This document shows, piece by piece, positions 46,997 to 57,841 of a DNA stretch of 64,000 bases (positions within the stretch are counted from its first letter, which is position 1; every line of letters begins with the position of its first letter). Origin of the DNA: Petrosia ficiformis (Eukaryota > Porifera > Demospongiae > Haplosclerida > Petrosiidae); the NCBI GenBank assembly GCA_947044365.1, contig OX345636.1, positions 54,291,746 through 54,355,745 on the forward strand. Direction: 5' to 3'. The translations under genes were made by a program, and so were the position numbers. The notes below the pieces were generated by a model. That model saw only the letters and a list, made by a program, of their open reading frames with translations. It was not told the DNA's origin and did not search any database.

Positions 46997-48079
46997 TCAA
47001 CAAAAAATATCGATGCCTAGCAGGACATCTATACGACCAGGTGTACCAAATTCAGGATCTGCTAAAGCCAAGTCTCTAAGGTGATTCCACTTTGAGTTGA
47101 AGGGGACGGGATGTATTGGAAGATCACAAGTCACCTTGGGGACAACTATTGCTGTTATATTCATAGACCCCTTTGTGGATGAGATTGGTGTGATCTTGAA
47201 ATTGGCAATTGACTTAGTTGGATAAATGGGAGTGTGACCTCCAATTCCAGAGATGTTTACAGATTGCCTTGCACAGGGAAGACACAGGGATTGAACTAGA
47301 CGCTCTGAGATAAATGAGGCTGATGAACCATTGTCCAATAGAGCTCGTGCTTGTGTCGAAGACCCATCAGGTGCAGCGACTGAGATGCGACAAGTCATCA
47401 ATAGTGAATTGGATTTCAACTTCACAGCAGCATTCGACGACACTTGATTGGAAGAGACCTCCTGTGTAAATGAGGATGTAGATGGTTCCGATCTTGGCTG
47501 GGCCTCTGTGTGTAGTAGTGTGTGATGTGGTTTTTGACACTTCCTACACCTGTAAAGTGACCTGCAGTTGACTGCAAAGTGACCTTTCATTAGACAATTA
47601 ACACAAATGTTATGTACCTTGACAGTGGATAGTTTTCCTTCATGGGACAGCGACTTGAATTTGGGGCAGGCATACAAGGGGTGCTTCACTGGCTTGCAGA
47701 GAACACATTGACTTGCTGATTCATGGCTAGCAGTAAATGAAGTGACTGGTTTGGATGTGGGAAATGACCTCTTCAAATTAGAGGTTTCCCATTTGGAAAA
47801 TTTCTTTAAGGGTATGGATGACTCAGATGCTTGAGCACGACTGTCAATAAAATCTAAAAGGTCCTGAAAAGGAGGTATGTTGACCTGAGATTGAGTATGG
47901 CGTTGCCATTCAAACATGGTGGTAGTGTCCAGTTTTAACTCAAGTAGAGAGGTGATAAATGGAGCTGAAGGTTCATAATCCATCGACCTTAGAGCATGAA
48001 TGTGTTGCTGCACGGTGTCGTGCAGACGACGCAGCTCCTTACCATTACCCTCACGAAGAGGTGGGGTTTCGATTATCAT
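46997..48079 (-). pseudogene. BEL/Pao zinc knuckles and aspartic protease
   Basis: Two cysteine-rich knuckles (CVLCKPVKHPLYACPKF; CVNCLMKGHFAVNCRS) bind RNA. They are followed by a retroviral-type protease with the active site ALLDNGSSASFIS, with Asn at the usual Thr/Ser-neighbouring position (DNGSS, common in BEL), and end LGIDIF. The protease would release the polyprotein parts. Confidence 0.85.
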
Positions 48080-48135
48080 CTTGACATTGGTCTGATGAAT
48101 TAATCGAGGACGATCATAACGAGATTTGAGATAGT

Positions 48136-49137
48136 CTATGGCTTCTGTATAATGTTCACCAGAACGAAAAAGACCTTCAATGGCAGAGCATTTTGAAGAT
48201 AGACCAACTTTTCAGCATCAGACAAGTTGGTGCGGTCATGTACTGAAGCACAAAATTGTCCCCAAAATTGTTTCCAGTTGAGTAAGTTGCCATCAAAAGT
48301 AGGGACTTCCAATTTGGAGAGCTTAACTCCAGTACAAGTACTATCTACAACAGGTGTAGGGGTAGATTTGGTTCTTAGACTGCATGAGTTGATTAACTTT
48401 CGGATCACATGAGAGCATTCGAATAGCATTTTTTCAAGTTTTGAGTGAGAGGTGAATAAACTACGGACTTCTTCTTCATCGTCCAGCATTAGTAATCTGC
48501 CATTCAGTTCAGCTAATTCCCTTTTGTAGTCAGCTACTTGCTCTTGATATTGTTGCAAAAGAGATATATCATCAACATCTTCAGGTAGGGAAGTTACCGT
48601 ATTATGAAGATTGAAAGTGCTTTCTTCCAAATAAGATAACTTACGAGAGAGTAGTCTGTGGTCGTCAGTCACAGCGGGTGTGGCCTTAGAATACAAACGT
48701 TCAATACGCATGTTCAACTCGGCGACAATGTCGTCATGTTTATCCAATATCTCTTGTTCTTTTTCTAGGGAATCTTCATCCTCATCATCCAGAAGATCGA
48801 TTAGCTGGAAGTGGTAGTTCTTCAATTTGGAATCCAAAGTTTCAAGTTTTATGGCTAACTGCCGCGCGTGACCTGGGGTTCCAGGTTGCTCAGCGACGTC
48901 CTCCAACTCTTTAATACGGCTATCCAATCGAGTAATTGAGGCTCGTACTACTCCTCTTCTTTTCCTCAGTTTGGAGACTTCGCGGCGTAAAGATTCACCA
49001 TCCATGTCAGCAAAGTTCGAGTGGAAGCAGGCAAAATAGAGGGCTGTAACAGTGAGTAAAACCAAATGCGAGAGACTATCTGAGAACAAGCCAATGAGAG
49101 TGCGAATGATCTTGTTATATCCGGTTCGGCGGACCAA
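48136..49137 (-). pseudogene. BEL/Pao gag N-terminal part
   Basis: A predicted coiled-coil gag (LRREVSKLRKRRGVVRASIT, LEKEQEILDKHDDIVAEL, repeated leucines) ending in the conserved KLEVPTFDGNLLNWKQFW block, then YLQNALP. The frame breaks near 48,185, where part of the family's conserved text appears deleted. Met in DMDGESLRR near 49,003 is the more usual start. Confidence 0.85.
49119..49136 (-). promoter_or_regulatory. tRNA primer-binding site
   Basis: Four bases inside the 5' LTR, minus strand TGGTCCGCCGAACCGGAT. It begins TGG, complementary to a tRNA CCA end, and can pair for 18 bases with a tRNA 3' end. The tRNA species is not certain; a tyrosine-type acceptor is one possibility. Confidence 0.75.
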
Positions 49138-49140
49138 AAA

Positions 49141-49423
49141 TGTTAGGACTTAACTCAGATTTACCAAAATAGATCATCAAAAGAATAACAACCAAGTTGA
49201 TATTAATATACACACAGACACACTGAAAAAAAACTAAATTGTACAAAGTATTTATAGAAAACTAATGTCTAGAATGTTCTAGAACATAACATGTGGTCCT
49301 ACATGTGCTAAGGAATGATCCAGAAAAATAATTATAGAAGTGTTAAATGAAACATGTGACATTACAGTACAAGAGTACATAAATTAATGAAATAAGTACA
49401 AAACACTCACTTAACACCAAACA
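49141..49423 (-). repeat. BEL/Pao 5' LTR
   Basis: A 283-bp LTR holding the promoter by position. It matches the 3' LTR throughout except for the extra 7 bases near 49,353. Confidence 0.95.
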
Positions 49424-49616
49424 GTAATTAATATCATTTTATAATAAACATTAAGTTCTGAAATCTAATGGAAACTAATGCACTCTTATTTAAAGTCTCA
49501 AATTGCATTCTCTGGAACTTTGAAATGTTCTGAAGATGTTCACCTGCTGTATTTACACGTACATGGCATGTATACATGTACACTATTCATGCATAGTTTG
49601 CAAACATACTTTCCTA

Positions 49617-49618
49617 CG

Positions 49619-49650
<32 letters not shown>

Positions 49651-49668
49651 CATACAATCATACATACA

Positions 49669-49701
<33 letters not shown>

Positions 49702-49722
49702 GTACATACATACGTACATACA
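49617..49722. repeat. (CATA)n microsatellite, left part
   Basis: A CATA run at the end of the repeat copy 49,475-49,616, interrupted by the inverted-repeat element starting 49,725 and resuming at 50,410. Confidence 0.9.
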
Positions 49723-49724
49723 TA

Positions 49725-50409
49725 CAGTAGAAAACAAAAAAAAGTTCACATTCTGTCTTCGTTCTACGACTGTAGTACGAAACGTTCCGTTCTGTAGTTA
49801 ACTCGTACCGTTTTAGCTACGTAGCGTGTAAACGACGTTTCTACGATGCTAATTTTAGCGTATAAACTACATTTCGATGGTACACTCTACGTCGGTTACG
49901 TAATTGCGCATGCGTAGTTGTAAGAGTCTTAACTCTCACATTTTATAAGACTAAAGATTCTAACTTACTTTGCTGGAAAGAAGAGTTGTTAAGTAAGCCA
50001 TTGATGTTAAATTTATGCTTCGTTATCACCAGGAAGAGAGTAAGACGAGCGCTTGAAAATTTAGTACTTCCACAGGCAACGCCCACCTCTATACCCACCT
50101 GCATAACTTCTGCATTTTAAATAGCAGTGACTTTTAACTGACTTAGTTAGACAGAAGACTATCTAAGAAAGCAGTAGATACCAAAAACATGCTTCGTTAG
50201 CTACAGGAAAGCAGCAAGGCGAGTGGACACCGTAAATAGGGCATTGACCGTTCCGTATAAACGGATTTTCATCGTTCCATTTTCTAAAACGTGAACGCAA
50301 TCTCAACGTAGCGTTTAGACGGCGTTTGTACAGCGTTTTCACCCTTAATCGTTCCGTACTATGGTCGTAGTACGAAGACAGAATGTGAACTTTTTTTCGT
50401 TTTCTACTG
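49725..50409. mobile_element. CAGTAG-terminus non-autonomous element
   Basis: A 685-bp element flanked by TA, with long inverted ends (CAGTAGAAAAC.AAAAAAAG, TTCACATTCTGTCTTCGT). It is inserted into a CATA microsatellite. Internal sequence near 49,990 and 50,165 is a direct repeat (AAGAAAGC.ATAGATACCA-type), shared with the host repeat of the Merlin element at 30.6 kb. TA target and CAGTAG ends match the large element at 50,654, which may supply the transposase. Confidence 0.8.
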
Positions 50410-50503
50410 TACATACATACATACATATATGTACATACATACATACATACATACATACATACATACATACATACATACATACATACATACATACATACAT
50501 ACA

Positions 50504-50536
<33 letters not shown>

Positions 50537-50580
50537 GTACATACATATGTACATACATACATACATACATACATGCATAC

Positions 50581-50624
<44 letters not shown>

Positions 50625-50635
50625 GTACATTGTAT
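50410..50635. repeat. (CATA)n microsatellite, right part
   Basis: The continuation of the CATA run after the inserted element. Frames across it are artefacts. Confidence 0.9.
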
Positions 50636-50944
50636 GTAAATGTATTGTAAGTACAGTAGCCCTCAATAAAAAGTTCCCGTAACGTATCAGTACTACGTAC
50701 GTACTACGCTACGTAAGTAGCGTTATTTGAGTGTAATTTAACTGTAATGTAAGTGTAGCACACTGGAAACGTAGAAATTTCGTTACGTAATGTATGTACA
50801 TGCGTATTACACTGACCCCACCTACAATTGTATTATCACGTGAGACTTTCATGCTTCACCGACTCGTTCCTTGCTCTTCTTCTTATCGTTGGTCTATTCT
50901 TTATTGTTAACAGTTCTCTTTAGAACTAACCAGTGTCTTCAAAG

Positions 50945-51961
50945 ATGGTTTTCAGTTGCTACGTGAAACAAAGGATCCTGTGGTACGACAGTCAAGGTCT
51001 CAGACCTCCTACAATCGCTCAGAAACTGCTGGAGGAGGATGGAATTAAAGTTAGCAGAGATCAAGGCTATTGTAGAACGACAAATGGAGTTAGATGATGA
51101 AACAACAGCCCACCAGCTCCACTCCCTGCTAGAGAAGAAAGGGTATGTTATTTCTTTAGCTACTATATTAAGGTGTTGTATTTCATTGGGATGGACATTT
51201 ACAGGTAGTGCCTACTGCCAATTAATTCGAGAAGCTAATAAAGCTAAAAGACCATCATGGGCTAAAGAATACAGAGAGGATACATTTGAAGATGTGATGT
51301 ACACTGATGAATGTTCAGTACAACTGGAAACACATCGGCGATTTTGTTGTCGGAAAAATGGACAAAGCCAAAACCAAGGTAATTATACATAGTTGTATAC
51401 ACACTATTATAATTATATAGAATTATTATAATAATTATAATATTAACAATTATAAAATAGATTACAATATTATACTATCTAAATTTTTTTAGGGCAAAAT
51501 ATCTCGTCAAGGTCCATGTGTGGAGTGGTATAAGTCTCGAGGGTCGCACAGGAATATGTATATTCGATGGGATAATGAATGCACATCTCTATGTCAATAT
51601 TTTAGAGAATACTCTCATACCATTTATAAAAGATACATACCCTCATAAACACCGTTTCATGCAGGACAACGATCCAAAGCATGTATCGAGATTGGCCCAG
51701 CAGTACTTCTTGGATAACAACATAAACTGGTGGCGGACTCCTGCTGTGTCACCAGATCTAAATCCGATTGAGAACTTGTGGCACGAGTTGAAGGAATATT
51801 TACGAAGAGAGATTAAGCCGAAAAACAAAGCTGAATTAATTGAGGGTATAGAAGTGTTTTGGAGTACTGTTGATGTGAACAAATGCAACAAATACATTAA
51901 TCATCTGAAGAAAGTAATACCCACAGTAATTGAGCTAAATGGAGATGCCACTGGATATTAA
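50945..51961 (+). pseudogene. Tc1/mariner-type DD34E transposase, two exons
   Basis: It begins MVFSCYVKQRILWYDSQGLR with a helix-turn-helix (PPTIAQKLLEEDGIKVSR), then a frame change near 51,055 with likely loss of sequence. The second segment (51,039-51,378) contains IVERQMELDDETTAHQLHSL and the first catalytic Asp in YTDECSVQL. An intron of 114 bases (51,379-51,492) separates KNGQ from the rest. The last segment has WSGISLEGRTGICIF, the second Asp in MQDNDPKH and Glu in SPDLNPIENLWHELK, spaced as DD34E. The two segments do not join in frame. All three catalytic residues survive. Confidence 0.8.
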
Positions 51962-52237
51962 ATGTTTCTTTGTCTGTTATATTTTGTTTGGTTTGTAAAC
52001 CTGTGATGATATCATGTAGTTTACATCTTTCCTGTTTCTCAGGATAAACTGTACTAAATCTGAGGTGATCTATTTTTCTTTTTTTCAAATGGTTCTTCTA
52101 AGAACCTTTACGAATACAAAAGGTCTCAACTTTTAATTTGTGGTGGGCGGTTTTACATTAATAATTACCAATTACGTAATACATAATTCTTATTTCACCA
52201 GTGTGCAATAATTAGAATACAAGTGGACCTGGTAAAT

Positions 52238-53479
52238 ACCCGAGTGTAAATAGAAATGGGATCTCGCGAGATCTATGCGATATACCGCATGAAACCCACG
52301 GGATCTCGGTCGCGGCAGCTTGTCTAACCCCGCGAGTTATTCATATAATTCCGCCACACCCCTTCAAATCTCAACATTAGATTGGACGGGATTTTGTCGA
52401 GGCGTTAACTGCAAGGTACAATGTATGTATTGATTTAACTGACTACCAACAAAGAAGATTTCTGAACATTTGCAGTACCAAAATAATTATAACTGGAAAG
52501 GTAGACCAAGATGAATGCTCTTACATTGCCGTCATTGTGTGTTGTGTTCGTCGTCGTCTTGTGTGCTTTGCATCTTTGCAATTGACAACGGATTTTTATG
52601 AAGGGAGCATCCAAATTGATTCTCTGAAATCTTATAGATATACCCAGCGGTACTATCACTGTAAGTTGAGACTGTCGAGTAGAGATAGCAACAAAACTAA
52701 ACTGGTTGAAAAGTGGGCATCACCAGCGATCATCGAAAAACAATACTCAGCTCGTGTTTAATGTGCTTTTACTTGCAGCTTTATCTAAATTAATTGAAGA
52801 GCTCAAAGCTTTGTTAATATTATAAATTATAATTATATATAATAATTTATTTTTCAGAATTAATTTTAATAAAAATTTAATTATTGAATGCAGTAAACTG
52901 AGAGTGAAGATCTGCACAGCCAACTTCTTTATGTGCATGTAGAATCTGTTAAAAAGCAATATGTATAAACAGACTAATTCAGAACACAGAGCTCACTCAC
53001 CTATATTTAATTAGCTGACAATCATTGTATTCTCGTAGTTTCCCAATAAAAGGCCAAAAAAGTTTTCAAAGGAGTAAAGGTAACAGATACTTATACTACC
53101 ATTCATGAATAGGAAAGATGTGATTCTATATTTCAAGGTGGTTTGAACCTTCTTTGTCATCTTAGGAGTCCTGGCATTTATGTCAGGATTTCTAAGAGAC
53201 TTGGTTTGTTTTAGTAATACTATTCCGCTGTACTTTATTTTCATGCTTTGTTAATTTCAAAACCACCATACATAAACAATGAAATAGCTGTAGACCACTA
53301 GAACACACCTTGTGGTGTGGTACAATTAACACTTCAAAGATCCGCGGGCGCTCGTTAAATCTCAATTAATCCCGCTATAAAAGATTTTGCGTGCTTTCGC
53401 GAGATAAATTGCGAAAAGGCGGAATCTCGTTCAAATCCTTGGCGCCCCGCGGGAATCCCGTTTACATTTTCACTCGGGT
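52238..53479. mobile_element. Nested element with ACCCGAGTG ends
   Basis: A 1.24-kb insertion with inverted ends ACCCGAGTG(T/A)AAAT and a GC-rich subterminal zone (CTCGCGAGAT; GCGCCCCGCGGGAAT) that contrasts with its AT-rich host. Short frames inside (minus 52,435-52,659 and 53,011-53,244) match nothing I recognise. Target duplication is unclear. It lies between the transposase and the BEN gene. Confidence 0.6.
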
Positions 53480-53711
53480 ATATTTCATTGTGATAAAGAT
53501 ATTGAGGGATATGGTTATTGTACCTTAGCAACCAACTAGCAAGGGATATAATATATAAATCATAAAAGACATTGCATGGTTCAGAGGGATGTATCTACTG
53601 GCAAAGGATATCTATAAATTATATATATATATTTATAATTATTATAATAATATATTACACAATTAATTATGATAAATAATTATAATGACTTTTTTTAGTG
53701 AAGAAAATCAA

Positions 53712-55662
53712 TTAATTTTTTCCAGCCCTTAAAGCTTTACAACATTGATTGACACTATCAATACATTTCATCCAAAGAGGTTCAAATTCTAATCTGGAAA
53801 TAAATGAAAAATTGTTTCTTTTAGCTGCCACTGGTAAAGCTGGTAAACCTCTCCCTCCAGCTACTGTGCACATCTTTAATACCTTAATTCCAAAGATGGA
53901 GCCACGAGCCAGTTTCACAGCTAATGTAGATGCCTTTGATTTAGTTTTCAATTTGATATGTCGTTGAATGGTGTCTGCAATAAGTATCAATTTTTCATGT
54001 TCAATTTCACAAGATGAAAGAGGAGGACGACCAGAAGGACTGGAACGAAATACTATTAGTGAAGGACCAGAAAATGTTGGCATACAGTCATTGTAATTTT
54101 GAGAAGAGCTGTGGTTAGGAGGAAGAGGATCCTGTACAGGTAGAAGTGGAGGAGGTGACTGTAGTGATAGAGGTAGAGGCACACTAGTTTGAGGGAGTAG
54201 TTGAGATGCCTGTACAGATGGAATTGGAGGAGGCGCCTGTACAGGTGGAAGTGGAGGAGGTGACTGTACAGCTGGAAGTGGAGGAAGTGACTGTAGTGAT
54301 AGAGGTGGAGGCACACTAGTTTGAGGGAGTAGTTGAGATGCCTGTACAGGTGGAATTGGAGGAGGTGCCTTTACAGGTGGAAGTGGATGAGGTGACTGTA
54401 CAGGTGGAAGTGGAGGAGGTGACTGTAGTGATAGAGGTAGAGGCACACTAGTTTGAGGGAGTAGTTGAGATGCCTGTACAGATGGAATTGGAGGAGGCGC
54501 CTGTACAGGTGGAAGTGGAGGAGGTGACTGTACAGGTGGAAGTGGAGGAGGTGACTGTAGTGATAGAGGTAGAGGCACACTAGTTTGAGGGAGTAGTTGA
54601 GATGCCTGTACAGGTGGAAGTAGAGGAGGTGCCTGTACAGGTGGAAGTGATGGTAGCACACTAAGTGGAAGTGGAAGAGGTGACTGTACAGGTGGAAGTG
54701 ATGGTAGCACACTAAGTTGAAGTGGAGGAAAATCTGTATCATATAGCAGGATAATCTTCTGTTTGCCCAAGTTTTTCAAGCACTTCAATTCTTGATTTCA
54801 GGGTTTCTACTTCATTTACAAGGTGAAGAACAGTTTCGTTTAGTTGGTTTATAGTTACTTCTAAAAGTAATGGATCTGACTCTGAAATAATGGAGCTGTC
54901 ATTCTTTTCCTTTTGTTTGGGACTTGCATTATGAGGTACAATCATTAGTATGGTTCCAATTGCTAATGAAGAGAAACATACTAAATAATTACACCCAATA
55001 TTTTTCCTGTCATTCTTACATTTCAACTTCTTTCCTGATGGTTTTTCGTTCTCTTTGTTTATTCCTGCTTTCTTCCTCTTCTTTCCTGGTTGTTCTTTTC
55101 TTTATTAATGGCTGGTGTTGGTTTAATTGCTTCTTGAGTGTCTGATCTCTTTCTCTTTTTTGATTTATCTATAACAGAAAATACTGAAACTACTATATCA
55201 TTATAACAATTCACACACCTTTTTGCTGATTGCCATGACTATTATTGTTGGCTTCTTCTAACATCATTTCTTACTTCCCTTCTCCATGTTCTAATGCAAC
55301 TAGCTTCTCTTCCATGCTTGCTTCTGAACCTGTATAAATTACAAAATTATACATAATTATAAACAATAATTATTATTATTAGTAATTATTATTATTGAAA
55401 GTCAACAAACTTACCAATAGCTGAAACTTTCCCTTTATATACTTTCTTTCCAATTTTTACATCACTGCTTTCTCCAACAACTAAATCACCTAGTATATCC
55501 TTCTCTTTGACTACACGAGCGCTGTCTTCTTCTTCCCAAAAAATCAGAGCAAATCGAGCTAAAAAAAAAACACGCATTGTGTATAACTTCTAACTAACAA
55601 ACTACACATGTTTTAGTATAATTTCACATACTACTTTGCTTCTCCATTGTTCTCTCAGTCAT
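53712..55662 (-). pseudogene. BEN-domain gene inside the transposon
   Basis: Spliced minus-strand gene. Exon 1 (55,632-55,662, MTERTMEKQS) joins exon 2 (55,415-55,558) in phase, giving RFALIFWEEEDSARVV, KEKDILGDLVVGES and KVYKGKVSAIG. Exon 3 (55,219-55,329) fits in phase but has TAA at 55,271-55,273. Exon 4 starts at 55,168 with a basic KSKKRKR patch and shifts frame, then has a hydrophobic stretch (VCFSSLAIGTILMIV) and a coiled coil (LNETVLHLVNEVETLKSRIE). A proline-rich repeat region (LPPVQAPP units) follows. The C terminus reads KLARGSIFGIKVLKMCTVAG, LPALPVA and FEPLWMKCIDSVNQCCKALR, a BEN domain (DNA-binding or chromatin-adaptor fold). At least three disruptions exist, although stop read-around by splicing (GTAAGA donor at 55,274) is possible. 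Confidence 0.7.
54120..54725. repeat. Coding minisatellite, about 132-bp units
   Basis: The block CACACTAGTTTGAGGGAGTA recurs four times, about 132 bases apart (from 54,180), separated by shorter GGTGGAAGTGGAGGAGGTGA-type subunits. In the BEN gene frame it encodes Pro/Leu/Val/Gln-rich repeats (SLQSPPPLPPVQ). Unit number is likely to vary between alleles. Confidence 0.85.
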
Positions 55663-56059
55663 CTTTCTTGCTGCTAAGTTGCTAACTGCCTGAGGTGGTA
55701 AAATATGATTGCGCATGCATACGTTACACATGTGCCACACCCTAATTTTGATAATTATTTTATTAATTAATGTAGCGTAAATGTAGCGTACAAGTAGTGT
55801 AGCATAAACGTAGGGTAACGTAAGTGTACATAATGCATAGCTTTACCTTGCTGCGCGTGTAGTACGTACGTAGAACTGATACGTTACGAGAACTTCTTAT
55901 TGAGGGCTACTGTATGTATATTTATGTCCAACATTGCCATCAAAATCTCATGAATATAATTATGTGGTTCATTTAGGGTAAAGTTAGGGTTCCCTTGTGG
56001 TTAGGTTTCAATCAGTATCAAAGTGATCTTAAGACTTTGATAGCAATCTTGGACATCAC

Positions 56060-56545
56060 TCAGTATGTATGTATTTATATGTATGTATATATGTCCAAAT
56101 GTATGTACGTACATACATATGAACGTATATATTTACATATATATGTATGTATGTACATGCATATGTATATATCTATGTACATACATGCAAAAGTATGTAT
56201 GTGCATATATGTACGTGTATGTATGTATGTATGTATGTATGTATTTATGTATATATGAAGTACATACATACATATGTAGACATGTATGTAGTACTTGTGC
56301 ATGTACCTATATGTACGTTATATGTATGTATGTACGTACGTACATACAAATGAATGTGAATGTACATGTACGTATATGTATGTCTATATGTGTATTCATA
56401 AATGTATGTACATATGTATGTATATATGTATGTATGTGTGAATGTATATATGTACAATTGTATGTACATACATACATACGTATGTATGTATGTCTGCATG
56501 TCGTATGTATATATGTATGTATGTATACACACATACATGTACATA
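56060..56545. repeat. Degenerate (ATGT/ACAT)n low-complexity tract
   Basis: About 490 bases of imperfect TATG and TACA tetramers in mixed orientation. The long frames over it on both strands are artefacts. Confidence 0.9.
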
Positions 56546-57029
56546 ATACACGCATACATACTATGATCATGATGATAAAAAATTCGCGTAATGCTTAAGA
56601 TACCCTACATCATTTATACACTCATTTGTACTTTGTGTTGTATTATTTGTATAGCTTTCGTCAGGATTCTGTATTGTACTTGTATAGCTTCATTCAGGAT
56701 TTCTGTATTGACTACTGTATACCTATATTCAGATAAGGCTATACAATGGTACAATACACAATAACACCATAATTAATATAATAGGATTTGTGGTGACATA
56801 ATCCCATGCATGGTTATATGAAGCAAGAACCATAATCTATGGCAATAGTTAATCTTTGATCAAGTTGAATGTAAATTCAGGCTCGGGGTCAACTAATTTA
56901 ATCAGTAAATGTCAATTACAAATACTTCATTTGCAAATGTATAGCAAACACACACTTTTGATAATAGGCAATATCTACATGCTGACTAGTTTTAAAGGAA
57001 TATATTTAGGTATAACTTTATGAAGGTGG

Positions 57030-57410
57030 TCAATATATTTGCAACATTTTTTCACATCTACTGTATTCCAAAACTGCACAATTCCATTGATGAGTTGCAA
57101 CTGGTTTTTTGGTTTGACCTCCCTTTGCAAGTATAAGGTTTAAGTCAGAGGATTCGGGAGGTGTACGCCACCAGTTAATATTGTTATCTATATAATATTG
57201 TTGTGCCAATTTTGAAACATGTTTCGGATCGTTGTCCTGCATAACTTATGGTTATCGGGGTAGACATTGTGTATAAAAGGAAGTAGGGTTTTTTCAAGTA
57301 TATCTACATACAACAGAGCATTCATAATGCCATTGAAAATACATATACCAGTTCTACCTCGTCTACTAATGCCAGCCCATATATTTACCTTCACTGGATG
57401 TTTTGCCCTG
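57030..57410 (-). pseudogene. Second DD34E transposase remnant
   Basis: Minus strand. After a TTGCAG acceptor it reads AKHPVKVNIWAGISRRGR, TGICIFNGIM and LLYVDILEKTLLPFI, shifts frame near 57,245, then MQDNDPKHVSKLAQQY and NINWWRTPPESSDLN, after which the Glu-containing block is deleted. It is a relative of the transposase at 51,493-51,961 and its acceptor lies at the same codon position. A candidate terminus with TA and CGGTACATTCC is near 57,600. Confidence 0.8.
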
Positions 57411-57841
57411 CAATTAAAATTATATTATTATAACATATAATTGTACATAAATATATTTAATTTATTCATAGACAAATTTACTACTGCGTTGCGCAGCGCA
57501 GTACTGCGTACTACCTACGAAGTATGCTGCTTTCTTCGTCTGTAATTCGTTGCGTACTACTGACGCACTACCCTACTGTACGTAGCGTTTTTTTTGGAAT
57601 GTACCGTATATATATATAAATATACACTTGTTGTGGTGTCCAATGCGCTCCCGACTGCCCGTGAAAGTCCGAGGGAAGTGTAAGCAGGTTGGTTCTGTGC
57701 TGTCACACCCGGTCGTACTGATAACCACAGCAGGTCTCCAAGGTGAGCAGCCTCTAGTCGATAGAACAATGTAGATAAGGGAAGTCGGCAAAAGTGATCC
57801 GTAACTTCGGAAGAAAGATTGGCTCTGAGGGCTGGGCCTGT

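Larger units (their letters stand above)
43168..49423 (-). mobile_element. BEL/Pao LTR retrotransposon
   Basis: A complete 6.3-kb insertion in minus orientation with a 5-bp target duplication GTAAT (43,163-43,167; 49,424-49,428). Its LTRs begin TGTTAGG and end ACCAAACA. Order: LTR, primer site, gag with coiled coil and zinc knuckles, aspartic protease, reverse transcriptase, RNase H, integrase, LTR, the standard BEL/Pao order. It lies in the long intron between gene B exon 8 and the NACHT exon, antisense to it. The LTRs differ by one 7-bp indel only, so it inserted recently, yet the internal frame is broken at least five times. Confidence 0.95.
50654..55912. mobile_element. 5.3-kb Tc1/mariner-type element carrying a BEN-domain gene
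   Basis: The terminal inverted repeats of about 57 bp begin CAGTAGCCCTCAATAA and contain CGTAACGTATCAGT and CTACGTACGTACTAC at both ends, flanked by TA. Inside are a DD34E transposase (+, 50,945-51,961), a nested element (52,238-53,479) and a BEN-domain gene (-, 53,712-55,662). Tc1/mariner elements normally carry only a transposase in 1-2.5 kb, so a cargo gene is unusual. The ends could in principle belong to two neighbouring copies, but no internal termini of this family were seen. Confidence 0.7.

Noticed and set aside
52435..53244. Two minus-strand frames in the nested ACCCGAGTG element as a transposase
   Set aside because: They are short, unlinked and without a catalytic motif that I can recognise.
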